Positions 45,863-55,181 of a stretch of 56,843 nt of DNA are shown here, one piece after another. This DNA is from an uncultured Dyadobacter sp. Its GTDB lineage: Bacteria > Bacteroidota > Bacteroidia > Cytophagales > Spirosomataceae. The notes under the pieces were generated by a model, which saw nothing but the letters and a program-made list of their open reading frames with translations, made no database searches and was not told the origin of the DNA. Made by a program: the position numbers and the translations under genes. The stretch is taken from contig NZ_CAMLSE010000044.1 of NCBI RefSeq assembly GCF_946482605.1, forward strand, positions 1 to 56,843. The letters are read 5' to 3'. How positions within the stretch are numbered: the stretch's first letter is position 1; each line of letters opens with the position of its first letter.

Positions 45863-48358
45863 ATGTTTCCCAAAGTCCTCAAAATCCTTGGTGTTATAGC
45901 GATCATTGGCTTTATCCTTTTCGGCGCCGTGGAATTCTGGGTGTATCGCAACAGAGAAAAGCTATTCAGAAGTGCGCAAGAGTTGATTAATGAGAACCTG
46001 AATGGAAATCTTGAAATAGGTGATTTTAAATTCCGCCCGTTTTACGGTGGGCTCGGGTTAAATTTTACATTGTATAACGTTCGTTTAACTGACACACTTT
46101 ATAAGGTGCACCACAAGCCGTTTCTCGAAGCGGGACGAATGCACGTTGCATTGGATTTCAAAGGAATTATCTCAGGGGACGTCCGCGTAAAAAACCTGGT
46201 GGTAGAAGATGGAGGGCTGAAATTGTTTGTACAGAAAGACGGCTATTCCAATCTCTCGATATTCAGGTCGGAAGAGAAAAGCGACTCAAAGAAGGGCGGT
46301 AACCGAGGCATAGTTAAAAAGCTGGGTAACATCCGTTTCCTGAACTTCGGGATAGCCTATTCCGATTCTGTAAAAGAAAAATATTATGGAGCGCTGTTCC
46401 ACGACGCGACGAATATCATCGAGCCAACCGATTCCAGTACCAATGCTAGCCTGACAGGATCCGTGTTGTTCAATGGGCTGACATTCAGGGTTGACAAGGG
46501 CGGTTTTTTGATGAACCAGGAAACAACCCTTGCGCTGGCATTGGGTTACGATGAAGATGAAAAAAAGCTAAAAATCTATCCTTCCATTCTGGAAAGTGCA
46601 ACCCATAACAAAATCGGTATTAATGGGATTTTTGATTTTTCGGACACTATCAAAACATTTCATCTCAATTTCGAGGCAAAAAAAATAGCGGTGAAAGATG
46701 CGTTGCCATTGTTGAACAAAAGGTTGCAGAAGCAAATTGATTCAATCGGCATTCAAACCAATGTGGATACCCGCGTTAAACTTGCAGGTATACTGGGTAG
46801 GCCGGGCTTGAAACCGCAGGTTGACGTGTATTTCGAGACTGACACGTTCAGATATGCTTTGCCGGTGGGTGTTTTAAGAAAGATGAAGGCCTCGGGGACA
46901 TTTACAAACCGGGCGGATACCACGAAACTTGCCGACGTCTTTAATTCCAGGCTGATCGCTCCAAAGATCACCGGATTTTTTGAGACAATTCCATTTGCAT
47001 TTAAACTGGTTGTGACGAATTTCAGAAACCCGCGGGCTGACCTGGATGGAAGGATTGAAGCAGATTCAACGAACCTGGGAGCACTGCTCGATCCGGCGCG
47101 CTATCGTTTCCGGCATGGGAAAGCGCAGATCGACTTTCATTTTAGCGGGAGTTTGAAGAAATTTTACAATGCGGAGAAAGACAACTTCGATGGTAAGATC
47201 AGGGGTAAGGCTTCACTCAGCAATATTGCGATGGATTACCTGCCGCAAAAAGTACGTTTGAGCAAAATCAGCGGCGATTTTACATTTAACGAGAAGACCG
47301 TATTGTTTCCTAACCTGCGGTTTTCCGATGGTCAGAACATGCTTTTTGTGCGGGGTAAGCTGCTGGATCTGATTCCCTATCTTTTCGGTTCTCCCAAACC
47401 CCTGCGCGCCAATGTGGATATCAACATCCCTGACTGGCAGCTCAACTGGCTGGAAACCTTGCTGGCAGCCAAAGGCACAGTAAAGACCCAGCCTAAAAAT
47501 AAATTGAGGCTGTCGGAGCTGCTGGACAATGCGATCGACAAAATGGAAATCATAGCCAAGCTGGATGCGAAAAGGTTGAGATATCGCCATTTTTCGGGCC
47601 GGGATGTGAAAGGACAACTCACGATCCGGAATAATGCAGTCAGTATCGAATACTTCGTGCTGAAAGCATTCGGGGGCGGGAATGTACGGTTGTCGGGAGA
47701 AATGGATAACTCAGGAGCGGGCAAGTATCCGCACCTAGCGCTACGTGGGAAGATAGCCAACGCCGATGTGCATTCCGTTTTTTATTCTTTTGATGATTTT
47801 GGGCAAAAGACACTCACCCACAATAACCTGAAAGGGTTGCTCAATACGGATTTCAGTTTTGAATCGGCTTTGAACAACAATGTAAAACTAGTGCCTTCCA
47901 GTATGAAAGGGCTGCTTAGGATTGACCTTACCAATGGTTATATCATCAATTTTGAACCGTTTATGAAAATGAAACGGCTCATTTTCAAACGACGGAATTT
48001 CGAGAGAGTAAAGTTTGCCCCGATCCGCAATGATTTCCGATTGAACGGGCAGGAAATCGATATTGCACCAATGGAAATTGAGTCCAACGTACTGACGCTA
48101 TACATTGATGGGATTTACAGCTTTGGAAATAAAACGGATATCAATATCCAGATCCCGCTAAGCAATCTCAAAAAGCGCGATTCTACCTACGTGCTGGACC
48201 CTAATAATCCCGAGAAAAAAGAAGGGTCCAAGATATTCCTGAGGGCCATTGATGAGAACGGAGAGGTTAATATCAAACTGGCCTTCCGCCGCAAGAAAAA
48301 GGACAAATCAAAACAGGACGAAGCCGAGGTCAAAAAGTTTGAAGATGTCGAACGGTAA
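45863..48358 (+). CDS. AsmA-like envelope protein
   Basis: An 831-aa protein with an N-terminal membrane helix (VLKILGVIAIIGFILFGAVEF) followed by a long beta-rich periplasmic domain (DFKFRPFYGGLGLNFTLYNV, LEAGRMHVALDFKGIISGDV), the AsmA/TamB-like pattern (vault-like repeats that carry lipids between membranes). The middle contains repeats such as FNGLTFRVDKGGFLMN and FSGSLKKFYNAEKDNFDGKI. It ends in a charged, Lys-rich tail (FRRKKKDKSKQDEAE). Likely helps lipid or protein insertion in the outer membrane (inference from family). Ends 4 bp from the convergent response-regulator gene. Confidence 0.82.
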   Translation: MFPKVLKILGVIAIIGFILFGAVEFWVYRNREKLFRSAQELINENLNGNLEIGDFKFRPFYGGLGLNFTLYNVRLTDTLYKVHHKPFLEAGRMHVALDFKGIISGDVRVKNLVVEDGGLKLFVQKDGYSNLSIFRSEEKSDSKKGGNRGIVKKLGNIRFLNFGIAYSDSVKEKYYGALFHDATNIIEPTDSSTNASLTGSVLFNGLTFRVDKGGFLMNQETTLALALGYDEDEKKLKIYPSILESATHNKIGINGIFDFSDTIKTFHLNFEAKKIAVKDALPLLNKRLQKQIDSIGIQTNVDTRVKLAGILGRPGLKPQVDVYFETDTFRYALPVGVLRKMKASGTFTNRADTTKLADVFNSRLIAPKITGFFETIPFAFKLVVTNFRNPRADLDGRIEADSTNLGALLDPARYRFRHGKAQIDFHFSGSLKKFYNAEKDNFDGKIRGKASLSNIAMDYLPQKVRLSKISGDFTFNEKTVLFPNLRFSDGQNMLFVRGKLLDLIPYLFGSPKPLRANVDINIPDWQLNWLETLLAAKGTVKTQPKNKLRLSELLDNAIDKMEIIAKLDAKRLRYRHFSGRDVKGQLTIRNNAVSIEYFVLKAFGGGNVRLSGEMDNSGAGKYPHLALRGKIANADVHSVFYSFDDFGQKTLTHNNLKGLLNTDFSFESALNNNVKLVPSSMKGLLRIDLTNGYIINFEPFMKMKRLIFKRRNFERVKFAPIRNDFRLNGQEIDIAPMEIESNVLTLYIDGIYSFGNKTDINIQIPLSNLKKRDSTYVLDPNNPEKKEGSKIFLRAIDENGEVNIKLAFRRKKKDKSKQDEAEVKKFEDVER

Positions 48359-48362
48359 TTCG

Positions 48363-49073
48363 CTATTCGCGTTCATTGCTGAACATGTAGCCAACACCTT
48401 TCAATGTCTTGATATAGCTATCCCCGAGCTTCTCACGGAGCTTGCGAATGTGGACATCGACGGTTCTCTCCAACACATAGATATCGGCTCCCCAGATCTT
48501 CTGTAAAAGCTCGTCACGACTGAACACCTTGTTAGGAGTTTGGGCAAGGAAAAACAAAAGCTCGAATTCCTTTTTAGGCAATACGGTCGATTTTTCACCA
48601 CCCTGCGTAACTGTGTAGTTCTTCCGGTTGATGGAAAGATCGAGAATTTCGATGGTGTCCCCGGATTCGGCTTTCTGTGCTTCCCGGCGAAAAAGAGCAT
48701 TGATCCGGCTCATCAACGCCCGTGGCTTGATAGGCTTGGTAATGTAGTCATCCGCGCCTACTTCAAATGCGGCCACTTCCGAATACTCCTCGGAACGTGC
48801 CGTTAGAAAAAGAATGTAGGTATTTTTAATATCCGGGTTCTGACGCAGGATCCTGCCGGTTTCGATGCCGTCGAGTTGCGGCATCATAATGTCGAGCAGG
48901 ATGAGATCGGGGATGAAAGTCTTGGCAATATCAATGGCTTTTTTGCCGTTGGAAGCTGTCAGGACTGAGTAACCTTCCTTAGTTAAGTTATATTCCAGAA
49001 GTTCAACTATATCGGAATCGTCGTCAACTACCAGTACTTTCGGTGCCGAAATGGCAGATTTAGCGGTGCTCAT
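48363..49073 (-). CDS. OmpR/PhoB-type response regulator
   Basis: A 236-aa DNA-binding response regulator. Receiver domain: VLVVDDDSDIVELLEYNL, phosphorylation site Asp61 in LILLDIMMPQLDG, Thr in FLTARSEEYSE and Lys in DYITKPIKPR. C-terminal winged-helix domain: KEFELLFFLAQTPNKVFSRD followed by VDVHIRKLREKLGDSYIKTLKGVGYMF, typical of the PhoB subfamily. The cognate histidine kinase is not in the window, so the pair is split or the regulator is orphan. No FlhD-type or sigma-54 activator domain. Confidence 0.93.
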   Translation of the reverse strand: MSTAKSAISAPKVLVVDDDSDIVELLEYNLTKEGYSVLTASNGKKAIDIAKTFIPDLILLDIMMPQLDGIETGRILRQNPDIKNTYILFLTARSEEYSEVAAFEVGADDYITKPIKPRALMSRINALFRREAQKAESGDTIEILDLSINRKNYTVTQGGEKSTVLPKKEFELLFFLAQTPNKVFSRDELLQKIWGADIYVLERTVDVHIRKLREKLGDSYIKTLKGVGYMFSNERE

Positions 49074-49160
49074 TGTTTTGATGATTAAAACGCAATTCGA
49101 AATTACTAGATGTGATGTTCACATTACATGACTAATGGGATTGTTAACATAAACATAACA

Positions 49161-50000
49161 TCAACGAAAGGTAGCCCGATAGATATCTCCCTGCTCATTG
49201 GTCATCAGCATATCGGTATTGTTCAAAAATAGAATGGCCTCACTCTGCTTCCTGGAAAAGCGGAAACATCCTTTTGGTTTATTGAAATTGATCTGATCTT
49301 TGCCGACCTCAAATATCAGTACTTTTCCATAAGTCAATAATGCGAATGTTTTACCATCCGGACTGATGTCAGCTGAGGTTACCTGGGCGTCGATCCTGAT
49401 ACTATCGATGGCAGAGGCCGTGTAATTTCCCTTTTCGGCAGGTAACCGATAGAGTTTGACAGACTTGTTCGTGCCCCAGTTTTTTGAAAACAGATACAAA
49501 CTCCCCTGGTGATAAAAGAAGGATTCGCAGTCATTCACGGGTATTTTAGAGCTTGCGGTAGGAGTTGATGTTGCCGGGTACCGGAATGTAATGCGGTCTG
49601 TCTGTTGGCTTTCAGGGCTGAACTTGTAAATGGTAAGCGTATCGCGACTGGAAGTGTTGTTTCCAAAATCTCCGATATAGAAGTTGCCGGTGCTGTCCGT
49701 TGTAATGTCCTCCCAATCGACATTTCGCGCATTTGGGACGGGTTTGGTGGCAAGCAATTTGCCGGTCAGATCAAACTGATATAGTTCCGCTTTCCCTCCA
49801 CCATCGTTATGCGTCCAGTAGGTATCAGGACGATCTCCTTTGGCGAGGCCGGAACTTTCTGAAACGACTGCGGGAAGCTTGCCTATTTTGCTAATTTTGT
49901 AGTGAGATTTAACTTTCTCAAAGTCATTGGTTCTGTGATCGGATTGGCATGTACAGAACACCGTCTTGACAGCTAACCATAGATACATCAACTTATTCAT
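49161..50000 (-). CDS. Secreted beta-propeller-like protein of unknown function
   Basis: A 279-aa protein starting MNKLMYLWLAVKTVFCTCQS, with a hydrophobic leader and two Cys that give only a weak lipobox. The mature part repeats a propeller-like pattern: YWTHNDGGGKAELYQFDLTG, WEDITTDSTGNFYIGDFGNN, ESFFYHQGSLYLFSKNWGTN, ADISPDGKTFALLTYGKVLI and FLNNTDMLMTNEQGDIYRA. No enzyme motif is recognised. The ATG at 50000 is preferred to one at 50099, which would run antisense into the AI-2E gene; at 50000 its start codon overlaps the divergent start codon in CATG. Confidence 0.6.
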   Translation of the reverse strand: MNKLMYLWLAVKTVFCTCQSDHRTNDFEKVKSHYKISKIGKLPAVVSESSGLAKGDRPDTYWTHNDGGGKAELYQFDLTGKLLATKPVPNARNVDWEDITTDSTGNFYIGDFGNNTSSRDTLTIYKFSPESQQTDRITFRYPATSTPTASSKIPVNDCESFFYHQGSLYLFSKNWGTNKSVKLYRLPAEKGNYTASAIDSIRIDAQVTSADISPDGKTFALLTYGKVLIFEVGKDQINFNKPKGCFRFSRKQSEAILFLNNTDMLMTNEQGDIYRATFR

Positions 50001-51216
50001 GAATTCAACGTTCCGTCCTCTTCCTGACAAAGATAGAGAAACCCCCGTGTACCTGAAGCTGGCGAGTACGCTGGTTGCGCTCATTGCGACCGTGTACATC
50101 CTCTATGTATTGCGGGAAACTATCATTCCTCTGGCATTCTCGATCCTGCTGGCCATTCTGCTACATCCGGTCTGCGCCTGGCTGGAATTACGGAGGATTC
50201 CCCGGGTAGGGGCTATTCTGCTTAGTATTCTGGCATTGTTCACGGTCATAGTGGTTCTCGTTTACGTCGTTTCGGTGCAGATCGGCAGTTTTGCCGAGGA
50301 GCTTCCACGGATCACCGAAAAGGCCGAAGCGATTCTGGATCAGACGTTGACAATGGGTGAGCGATATCTGAATATCAGTCGTACCCAGCAGGTCAGTGAG
50401 GCCAAGAAATATCTGATCAATGCATTGAGTGAAGGAAGGGCCGTTTTGCTGAACACATTGGTGACTACTACCGGCGCCATTTCAACATTCGTGCTGATCC
50501 CGCTCTACATATTCTTCTTCCTGCTATACCGCGATTTTTTCAGGATGTTCGTTCACAAGGCTGTCCGTAATGTCCCGAATGAGGATCTGAATTCCCTGTT
50601 GAAGAAAATCTATGAAGTGATCCAGAGTTATCTTTCAGGATTGTTCCTGGTTATTTTGATCGTAGGCGTTCTCAATAGTATTGGGTTATTGATTCTCGGC
50701 ATTCCACACGCCATATTCTTCGGATTTTTGGCGGGATTCCTGATACTGATCCCTTATATCGGAATCCTGATCGGATCTGTTTTGCCTGCGTTATTGAGCG
50801 TGGTAACGATGGATTCGCCCTGGTATGCAGTGGGGGTTATCGGTGTGATGAGTTTCGTGCAGTTTTTGGAAGGGAATTTCATCACCCCCAATATTGTGGG
50901 GTCCAAAGTGAGTGTAAACCCGCTTGCGGCCATCATCGCACTCTTTCTGGGCGGGCAATTGTGGGGACTTTCGGGGTTGATTCTTGCATTACCGGTTACC
51001 GCTATCCTGAAAGTGATCCTGGATACTATTCCAAGCCTCGAACCTTATGGCTTCCTGCTGGGTGAGCCTGTTCACGAAGTGGCAGAAGAAAAAGCCGAAT
51101 TTGCAAGAGAACAGATTGCCGTGAAGGAAATGAAGAAGAAACCTTACCGGAGGTACCGCAACAAACCGAGGAAAAAGCCCGATGGCAATGCATCTACCGC
51201 ACCACCGTCGGCGTAG
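49999..51216 (+). CDS. AI-2E family transporter (PF01594)
   Basis: A 405-aa multi-pass membrane protein of the AI-2E/PerM family. It has hydrophobic segments STLVALIATVYILYVL and FSILLAILLHPVCAWLEL, then GAILLSILALFTVIVVLVYV. The C-terminal half contains the family blocks AIFFGFLAGFLILIPYIGIL and FLEGNFITPNIVGSKVSVNP. Transport of autoinducer-2 is shown for few members, others exchange Na+/H+, so the substrate is open. An ATG at 49966 is also in frame; the one at 49999 gives the better N-terminus. The tail is basic and Pro-rich. Confidence 0.88.
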   Translation: MNSTFRPLPDKDRETPVYLKLASTLVALIATVYILYVLRETIIPLAFSILLAILLHPVCAWLELRRIPRVGAILLSILALFTVIVVLVYVVSVQIGSFAEELPRITEKAEAILDQTLTMGERYLNISRTQQVSEAKKYLINALSEGRAVLLNTLVTTTGAISTFVLIPLYIFFFLLYRDFFRMFVHKAVRNVPNEDLNSLLKKIYEVIQSYLSGLFLVILIVGVLNSIGLLILGIPHAIFFGFLAGFLILIPYIGILIGSVLPALLSVVTMDSPWYAVGVIGVMSFVQFLEGNFITPNIVGSKVSVNPLAAIIALFLGGQLWGLSGLILALPVTAILKVILDTIPSLEPYGFLLGEPVHEVAEEKAEFAREQIAVKEMKKKPYRRYRNKPRKKPDGNASTAPPSA

Positions 51217-51220
51217 CCGG

Positions 51221-51700
51221 TTATTTTACAGGTACCTTTTCTACGCTGATGCCTACACTAATGATGAATGGCAGCGGATTTTGCCGCATAGATTGGGAAA
51301 TCGTAAAAGTATAGGTCCCTGAACGGGAGAAGTGGTAGTTCTTCAAAACAGGGATCTTGTGATCGAACAGGTCACCGAGGCCGTGACCATAAGGTTTGCC
51401 GGTGGCCTCATTGGAAATAAATACTTCTTCCAACGTATTGGAAATCACCTTTTGATCAGGTCCCGTAAAGTTCCGCGTAATGTAGAGGTTGTAATAGGGA
51501 TACTGAAGTGCATTTCGTAGCAAATAATACACATTATATGCCTGTGTGGTGTCAGTAATTTCGACCTTGAATGCCGGCTTATCCTTGATGTACCAGAGTC
51601 CGTCATCGATATCCTCGTGGGCTTTATAGACGACATTTTTATCGCAACCCGATAAAAGAAAGCCAAAAAACAGGACGACTGCCAGCCGGATCAGATTCAT
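51221..51700 (-). CDS. gldH: Gliding motility lipoprotein GldH
   Basis: A 159-aa lipoprotein of the Bacteroidota gliding machinery. Signal with lipobox LSGC (Cys about residue 19), then KNVVYKAHEDIDDGLWYIKD, DTTQAYNVYYLLRNALQYPY, NLYITRNFTGPDQKVISNTL and HGLGDLFDHKIPVLKNYHFS, all GldH blocks. GldH is needed for gliding and chitin use in Flavobacterium, although its exact role is not settled; non-gliding members of the phylum also keep it. Convergent with the AI-2E gene (4-bp gap). Confidence 0.93.
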   Translation of the reverse strand: MNLIRLAVVLFFGFLLSGCDKNVVYKAHEDIDDGLWYIKDKPAFKVEITDTTQAYNVYYLLRNALQYPYYNLYITRNFTGPDQKVISNTLEEVFISNEATGKPYGHGLGDLFDHKIPVLKNYHFSRSGTYTFTISQSMRQNPLPFIISVGISVEKVPVK

Positions 51701-51747
51701 GAAGGAACTCTGGTATGATGAACTGCAAAACTACTTTTTTATCGCTT

Positions 51748-52248
51748 CTATTGGCTGGTTTCTTCGGTAAAATAACGATTCAGCCATGAATTTGAAGCGG
51801 CGACTTTCCAGCGGTTCATCCATTGCGCTTTGGTACCAACCTGATTGTCGAAGATCGTCGTGGATGGCAGAATAGTCTCTGTAATGATCGCCTGTTTGAT
51901 CTTCGGAACAGGAATTGTCTTCACCTCGTCGTTTTCGTCGAGATAAGCCAGCGAGCGGTCAAAAAAATCAATGTTCATCCGCAGCCCTATTTCCTGCAAC
52001 CAGTGAACTGATTTGTCGATGGAGCAACCACTCGGAAGTTCATCACGTTCGTCGACGGCAATTACCACAAAACGATGCTCAAATACCTTTCCGGAAGCCG
52101 TCAAAGGCTTTCCGTGAGCTTCCCACATGTCCAGAGAAGCCTTGAGGGTTTCCGTGATGATCCCGGTTTCTTCGGCGGTTAATGGTCTGTTGGCCTGATA
52201 AACCCAAACGCGGGATTGAAAATCGATATCGCTAAAGGGGATGTACAT
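51748..52248 (-). CDS. Conserved hypothetical protein (Bacteroidota, often mislabelled ABC transporter ATPase)
   Basis: A 167-aa soluble protein: MYIPFSDIDFQSRVWVYQAN, with GKVFEHRFVVIAVDERDELP, GCSIDKSVHWLQEIGLRMNI, DFFDRSLAYLDENDEV and TTIFDNQVGTKAQWMNRWKV. It lacks any Walker or signature motif, so the common ABC-ATPase label for this family is not supported. Start 52248 is the family start; the frame opens further upstream without similarity. Function unknown. Leftward, between gldH and the iron-sulfur pair, with a 47-bp gap on the gldH side. Confidence 0.8.
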   Translation of the reverse strand: MYIPFSDIDFQSRVWVYQANRPLTAEETGIITETLKASLDMWEAHGKPLTASGKVFEHRFVVIAVDERDELPSGCSIDKSVHWLQEIGLRMNIDFFDRSLAYLDENDEVKTIPVPKIKQAIITETILPSTTIFDNQVGTKAQWMNRWKVAASNSWLNRYFTEETSQ

Positions 52249-52338
52249 GATTACAAAGGTTAAATGCGGATCTGAAAAGGATTTAAAATAATTGCTCAGG
52301 TAAAACAACCATGCGAGCGGCTGAGTTCTTTTAAAGTC

Positions 52339-53136
52339 TTAAAGCCCTTTTGCCTGTGCGATGAGCTCAGCGAGGTCATAAACTTTGACCGATTGTTCTT
52401 TTTCCTTGTTTTTAACGCCATCGGTCATCATCACCATGCAGAATGGACAGGCAACGGCAATGGTATCTGCTCCGGTTTCCAATGCCTCTTCGATCCTTTC
52501 AATATTGATGTCCTTTTTACCCGGTTCCGATTCTTTGAACATCTGCGCTCCACCTGCACCGCAGCATAATCCTTTGGTCCGGCAGCGTTTCATCTCCACC
52601 AGATCCGCATCCAGGGCTTCGAGGACATGCCTGGGAGCTTCGTAAATTGCATTGGCACGGCCCAGGTAACAGGAATCGTGGAAAGTGATCTTTTTACCCT
52701 TGAAGACCTCTCCGCCTTCCAGCCGCACGCGCCCGGCGTCGATCAGCTGTTGAAGGTATTCCGAATGATGTAGTACTTCGTAGGTTCCTCCCAGCTCAGG
52801 GTATTCGTTTTTAAGGGTGTTAAAACAATGCGGACAGGCTGTAACGATCTTTTTTACACCATACATGTTCAGTACCTGGATATTGGACATCGCCAGCATC
52901 TGGAATGTAAATTCATTACCCGCCCGTCGCGCGGGATCCCCTGTACAGCTCTCCTCCGTTCCCAATACAGCAAAACGGACACCAGCGCTATTGAGTATTT
53001 TCACGAAAGCGACGGTGACTTTTTTATACCGGTCGTCGAACGAGCCGGCGCAGCCAACCCAGAACAACACTTCAGGTGTTTCGTTGTTGCCTGCCAGCTC
53101 TGCCATTGTGGGCACCCGATAAGTAATCTCGTTCAT
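52339..53136 (-). CDS. HdrB/GlpC-like CCG-domain iron-sulfur protein
   Basis: A 265-aa protein with two CCG-type cysteine domains (CPHCFNTLKNEYPELGG, and CYLGRANAIYEAPRHVLE followed by RCRTKGLCCGAGGAQM), as in subunit B of heterodisulfide reductase, LutA and GlpC. The start FWVGCAGSFDDRYKK carries the first conserved Cys. It follows the membrane iron-sulfur protein with a 10-bp gap, so the two act together: the CCG protein probably receives electrons or hosts the unusual cluster, and its partner passes them to the membrane. Substrate not known. Confidence 0.88.
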   Translation of the reverse strand: MNEITYRVPTMAELAGNNETPEVLFWVGCAGSFDDRYKKVTVAFVKILNSAGVRFAVLGTEESCTGDPARRAGNEFTFQMLAMSNIQVLNMYGVKKIVTACPHCFNTLKNEYPELGGTYEVLHHSEYLQQLIDAGRVRLEGGEVFKGKKITFHDSCYLGRANAIYEAPRHVLEALDADLVEMKRCRTKGLCCGAGGAQMFKESEPGKKDINIERIEEALETGADTIAVACPFCMVMMTDGVKNKEKEQSVKVYDLAELIAQAKGL

Positions 53137-53146
53137 TTCCGAATGC

Positions 53147-54487
53147 TTATGATTCTGTTTTGTTTTCCAGGCCATCCGCCCAATTAAAACGGTCGCCGGC
53201 GGAAAATTTCCATGGAGCCTGGTTGGTATCCAGGTTCTGAAACATCATATTCCAGGAGCCAGGCGCATGTGCCTCATCCATTACTTTGTGACGTCGCAGT
53301 TGTAATATAATGTCGAGTGGGTTAATCAGTACCGGACATTCCTGCACGCATGCATTACATGTGGTGCAGGCAAGGATCTCTTCTTCCTGGATGTAATCGC
53401 CAAGAAGGCTTTTATTATCCTGGACGAACTCGCCGTTGTTGTCCTGCATGATCCTGCCCACTTCTTCCAGTCGATCGCGTGTATCCATCATGATCTTACG
53501 GGGCGATAACTTTTTACCGGTCAAGTTGGCGGGACAGGCGGCGGTGCAACGGCCGCATTCCGTACAGGAATAAGCGTCCATCAGGTTTTTCCAGCTTAAA
53601 TCCTGCACATCTTTCGCGCCGAATCGTTCGGGGACGGTCGCGTCGCCTGCCTGGCTTTCGATTCCCAGCATGATCTTAACCTCGCTGGTAATTTCCGGCA
53701 TATTCTGCATCTTTCCCTTGGGTTCGAGACGGGAAAAGTATGTGTTAGGGAATGCCAGAACTATGTGTAAATGTTTGGAATAGGTAAGGTAGAGTGCGAA
53801 AACGAATATTCCCAGGATGTGTAGCCACCACGCTGCACGTTCATAGGCAATTAATGCGTCCACGCTCCAATCCGCGAAAATTGGTTTCAACCACTGGCTA
53901 ACCAGAAAGTCGCCTGTGCGCGCATAATGTGCGTTTCCGAGGTCCTGTATTGAGCTATCGGCCGCATTCATGCTGAGGATCGCGATCATCAGCACGATTT
54001 CAAAAACGAGTATCAGTTTGCCGTCCAGCTGCGGCCAACCGTTCATTTCCCGGTGGCGAAAGGGTTGAAACCGGTCAACTTTCAAAATGCTCCGGCGGAT
54101 CAGGAAAATGGTACAAGCGATAAGCACACCCAATGCGAGCAATTCGAAGAAGCTGATCAGTATTCCGTAAAAGGACCCCAGCGCAGAGGCGAATAGGCGG
54201 TGCGTACCTAAAATGCCGTCGAGTATGATTTCCAGTATCTCGATGTTGATGAGGATAAATCCGGCATAGACCGCAAAATGCAGAAAGCCGATTAATGGAC
54301 GATCAAACATCTTTTTCTGGCCAAATGCAACGCGTAGCATGATGGACAGGCGCTTTCCGGGCTGGTCGGTACGGTCTTCGTCCTTTCCGAGTAGGATTGT
54401 TTTCCGGATAATACCCACTCTTTTTGTGATCAGCCATATTACCGCTCCGAGTGCGGCTATGAAAATAATCTGCTGGATGATCGGCAT
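53147..54487 (-). CDS. Membrane iron-sulfur oxidoreductase (HdrC-like)
   Basis: A 446-aa protein with about five or six N-terminal membrane helices (IIQQIIFIAALGAVIWLITK, FAVYAGFILINIEILEIILD, WWLHILGIFVFALYLTYSKH) resembling the NarI/haem-b anchor, and a C-terminal ferredoxin domain with two [4Fe-4S] motifs (CTECGRCTAACPANLTGK and CTTCNACVQECPVLINPL). Together with the CCG protein it forms the split equivalent of fused membrane oxidoreductases (EtfD/GlpC-type) thought to link soluble donors such as electron-transfer flavoprotein to menaquinone. The donor here is inferred, not shown. Confidence 0.88.
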   Translation of the reverse strand: MPIIQQIIFIAALGAVIWLITKRVGIIRKTILLGKDEDRTDQPGKRLSIMLRVAFGQKKMFDRPLIGFLHFAVYAGFILINIEILEIILDGILGTHRLFASALGSFYGILISFFELLALGVLIACTIFLIRRSILKVDRFQPFRHREMNGWPQLDGKLILVFEIVLMIAILSMNAADSSIQDLGNAHYARTGDFLVSQWLKPIFADWSVDALIAYERAAWWLHILGIFVFALYLTYSKHLHIVLAFPNTYFSRLEPKGKMQNMPEITSEVKIMLGIESQAGDATVPERFGAKDVQDLSWKNLMDAYSCTECGRCTAACPANLTGKKLSPRKIMMDTRDRLEEVGRIMQDNNGEFVQDNKSLLGDYIQEEEILACTTCNACVQECPVLINPLDIILQLRRHKVMDEAHAPGSWNMMFQNLDTNQAPWKFSAGDRFNWADGLENKTES

Positions 54488-54707
54488 GAGACAACTGGTT
54501 TAGTATGCAAGCATACTAACAAATATGATAAAAATGTGAATGGGTGCAAATGCTTTTTGGATAAAATAATGGCGGTTAGTAGTTAAGATTAAGATAATCA
54601 GGAGGCTACCGGCTTTTGGAAAAGAATTTGGAAAATATTTGTGAAAAATATTTGTAAAGCAAAAGCAGACATCTATTTTTGCAGTCCCAAAAGGTACCAA
54701 CTGAAAC

Positions 54708-54780
54708 GGTGATGTAGCTCAGTCGGTAGAGCAAAGGACTGAAAATCCTTGTGTCGGCGGTTCGATTCCGTCCATCACCA
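54708..54780 (+). tRNA. tRNA-Phe (anticodon GAA)
   Basis: All arms fold: acceptor GGTGATG / CATCACC with discriminator A, D arm GCTC / GAGC with an AGTCGGTA loop, anticodon stem AAGGA / TCCTT with loop CTGAAAA (anticodon GAA), and T arm GGCGG / CCGTC with loop TTCGATT. No 3' CCA is encoded after the discriminator. It borders a candidate mobile element on its 3' side. Confidence 0.97.
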
Positions 54781-54794
54781 CAGAATGCAAAGCC

Positions 54795-54833
54795 AACCGC
54801 TTGATAATCTTTGAATTATCGAGCGGTTTTTTG
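54795..54833 (+). terminator. Intrinsic terminator of tRNA-Phe
   Basis: AACCGCTTGATAAT pairs with ATTATCGAGCGGTT (one G-U) around CTTTGA, followed by TTTT, 14 bp after the tRNA. Confidence 0.85.
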
Positions 54834-55181
54834 CTTGGTTTACATTCTGGTTTACAGTCCAGCCGAAATCGTCCATCAACGACGGATAATCGCTTCAATC
54901 TTGCTGGCAAAAAATCTTCAATTGCCGCTCGATCTGCCAGCGAAATTTCTACTTCGCAACCGGCATCAATCCCAAAAACAGTCCAATCACTTTACGATTT
55001 TCCTAATTCCGAGCCGGAAATATCGCTTTCGCTACTTTACCGCGAGATAAGGCAAAATGCGCCTAAACGGCTTCTGGATGCATTTAATACCAGTTGAAGC
55101 AAAGTTCATACTTTTTCATACTTGATTTTTCGCCTCCCTTCCCCCAACCTTTGACCAACATCAACCGAAAACAAACGTGTC
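54834..55181 (+). other. Region between tRNA-Phe and the HTH gene, no gene assigned
   Basis: About 350 bp. An open frame ending at 55097 could encode a 98-aa product (ending RQNAPKRLLDAFNTS), but it begins inside the tRNA terminator and has no recognisable domain, so it is not called. If the downstream genes belong to an element inserted at the tRNA, this is where an attachment site would lie; a repeat of the tRNA 3' end is not found within the window. Confidence 0.5.

Noticed and set aside
54719..54910. Minus-strand frame across the tRNA (ending DGIEPPTQGFSVLCSTD)
   Set aside because: This is the well-known spurious translation of a tRNA gene.
54801..55097. 98-codon open frame after tRNA-Phe
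   Set aside because: Begins inside the tRNA terminator, with no domain or start support.
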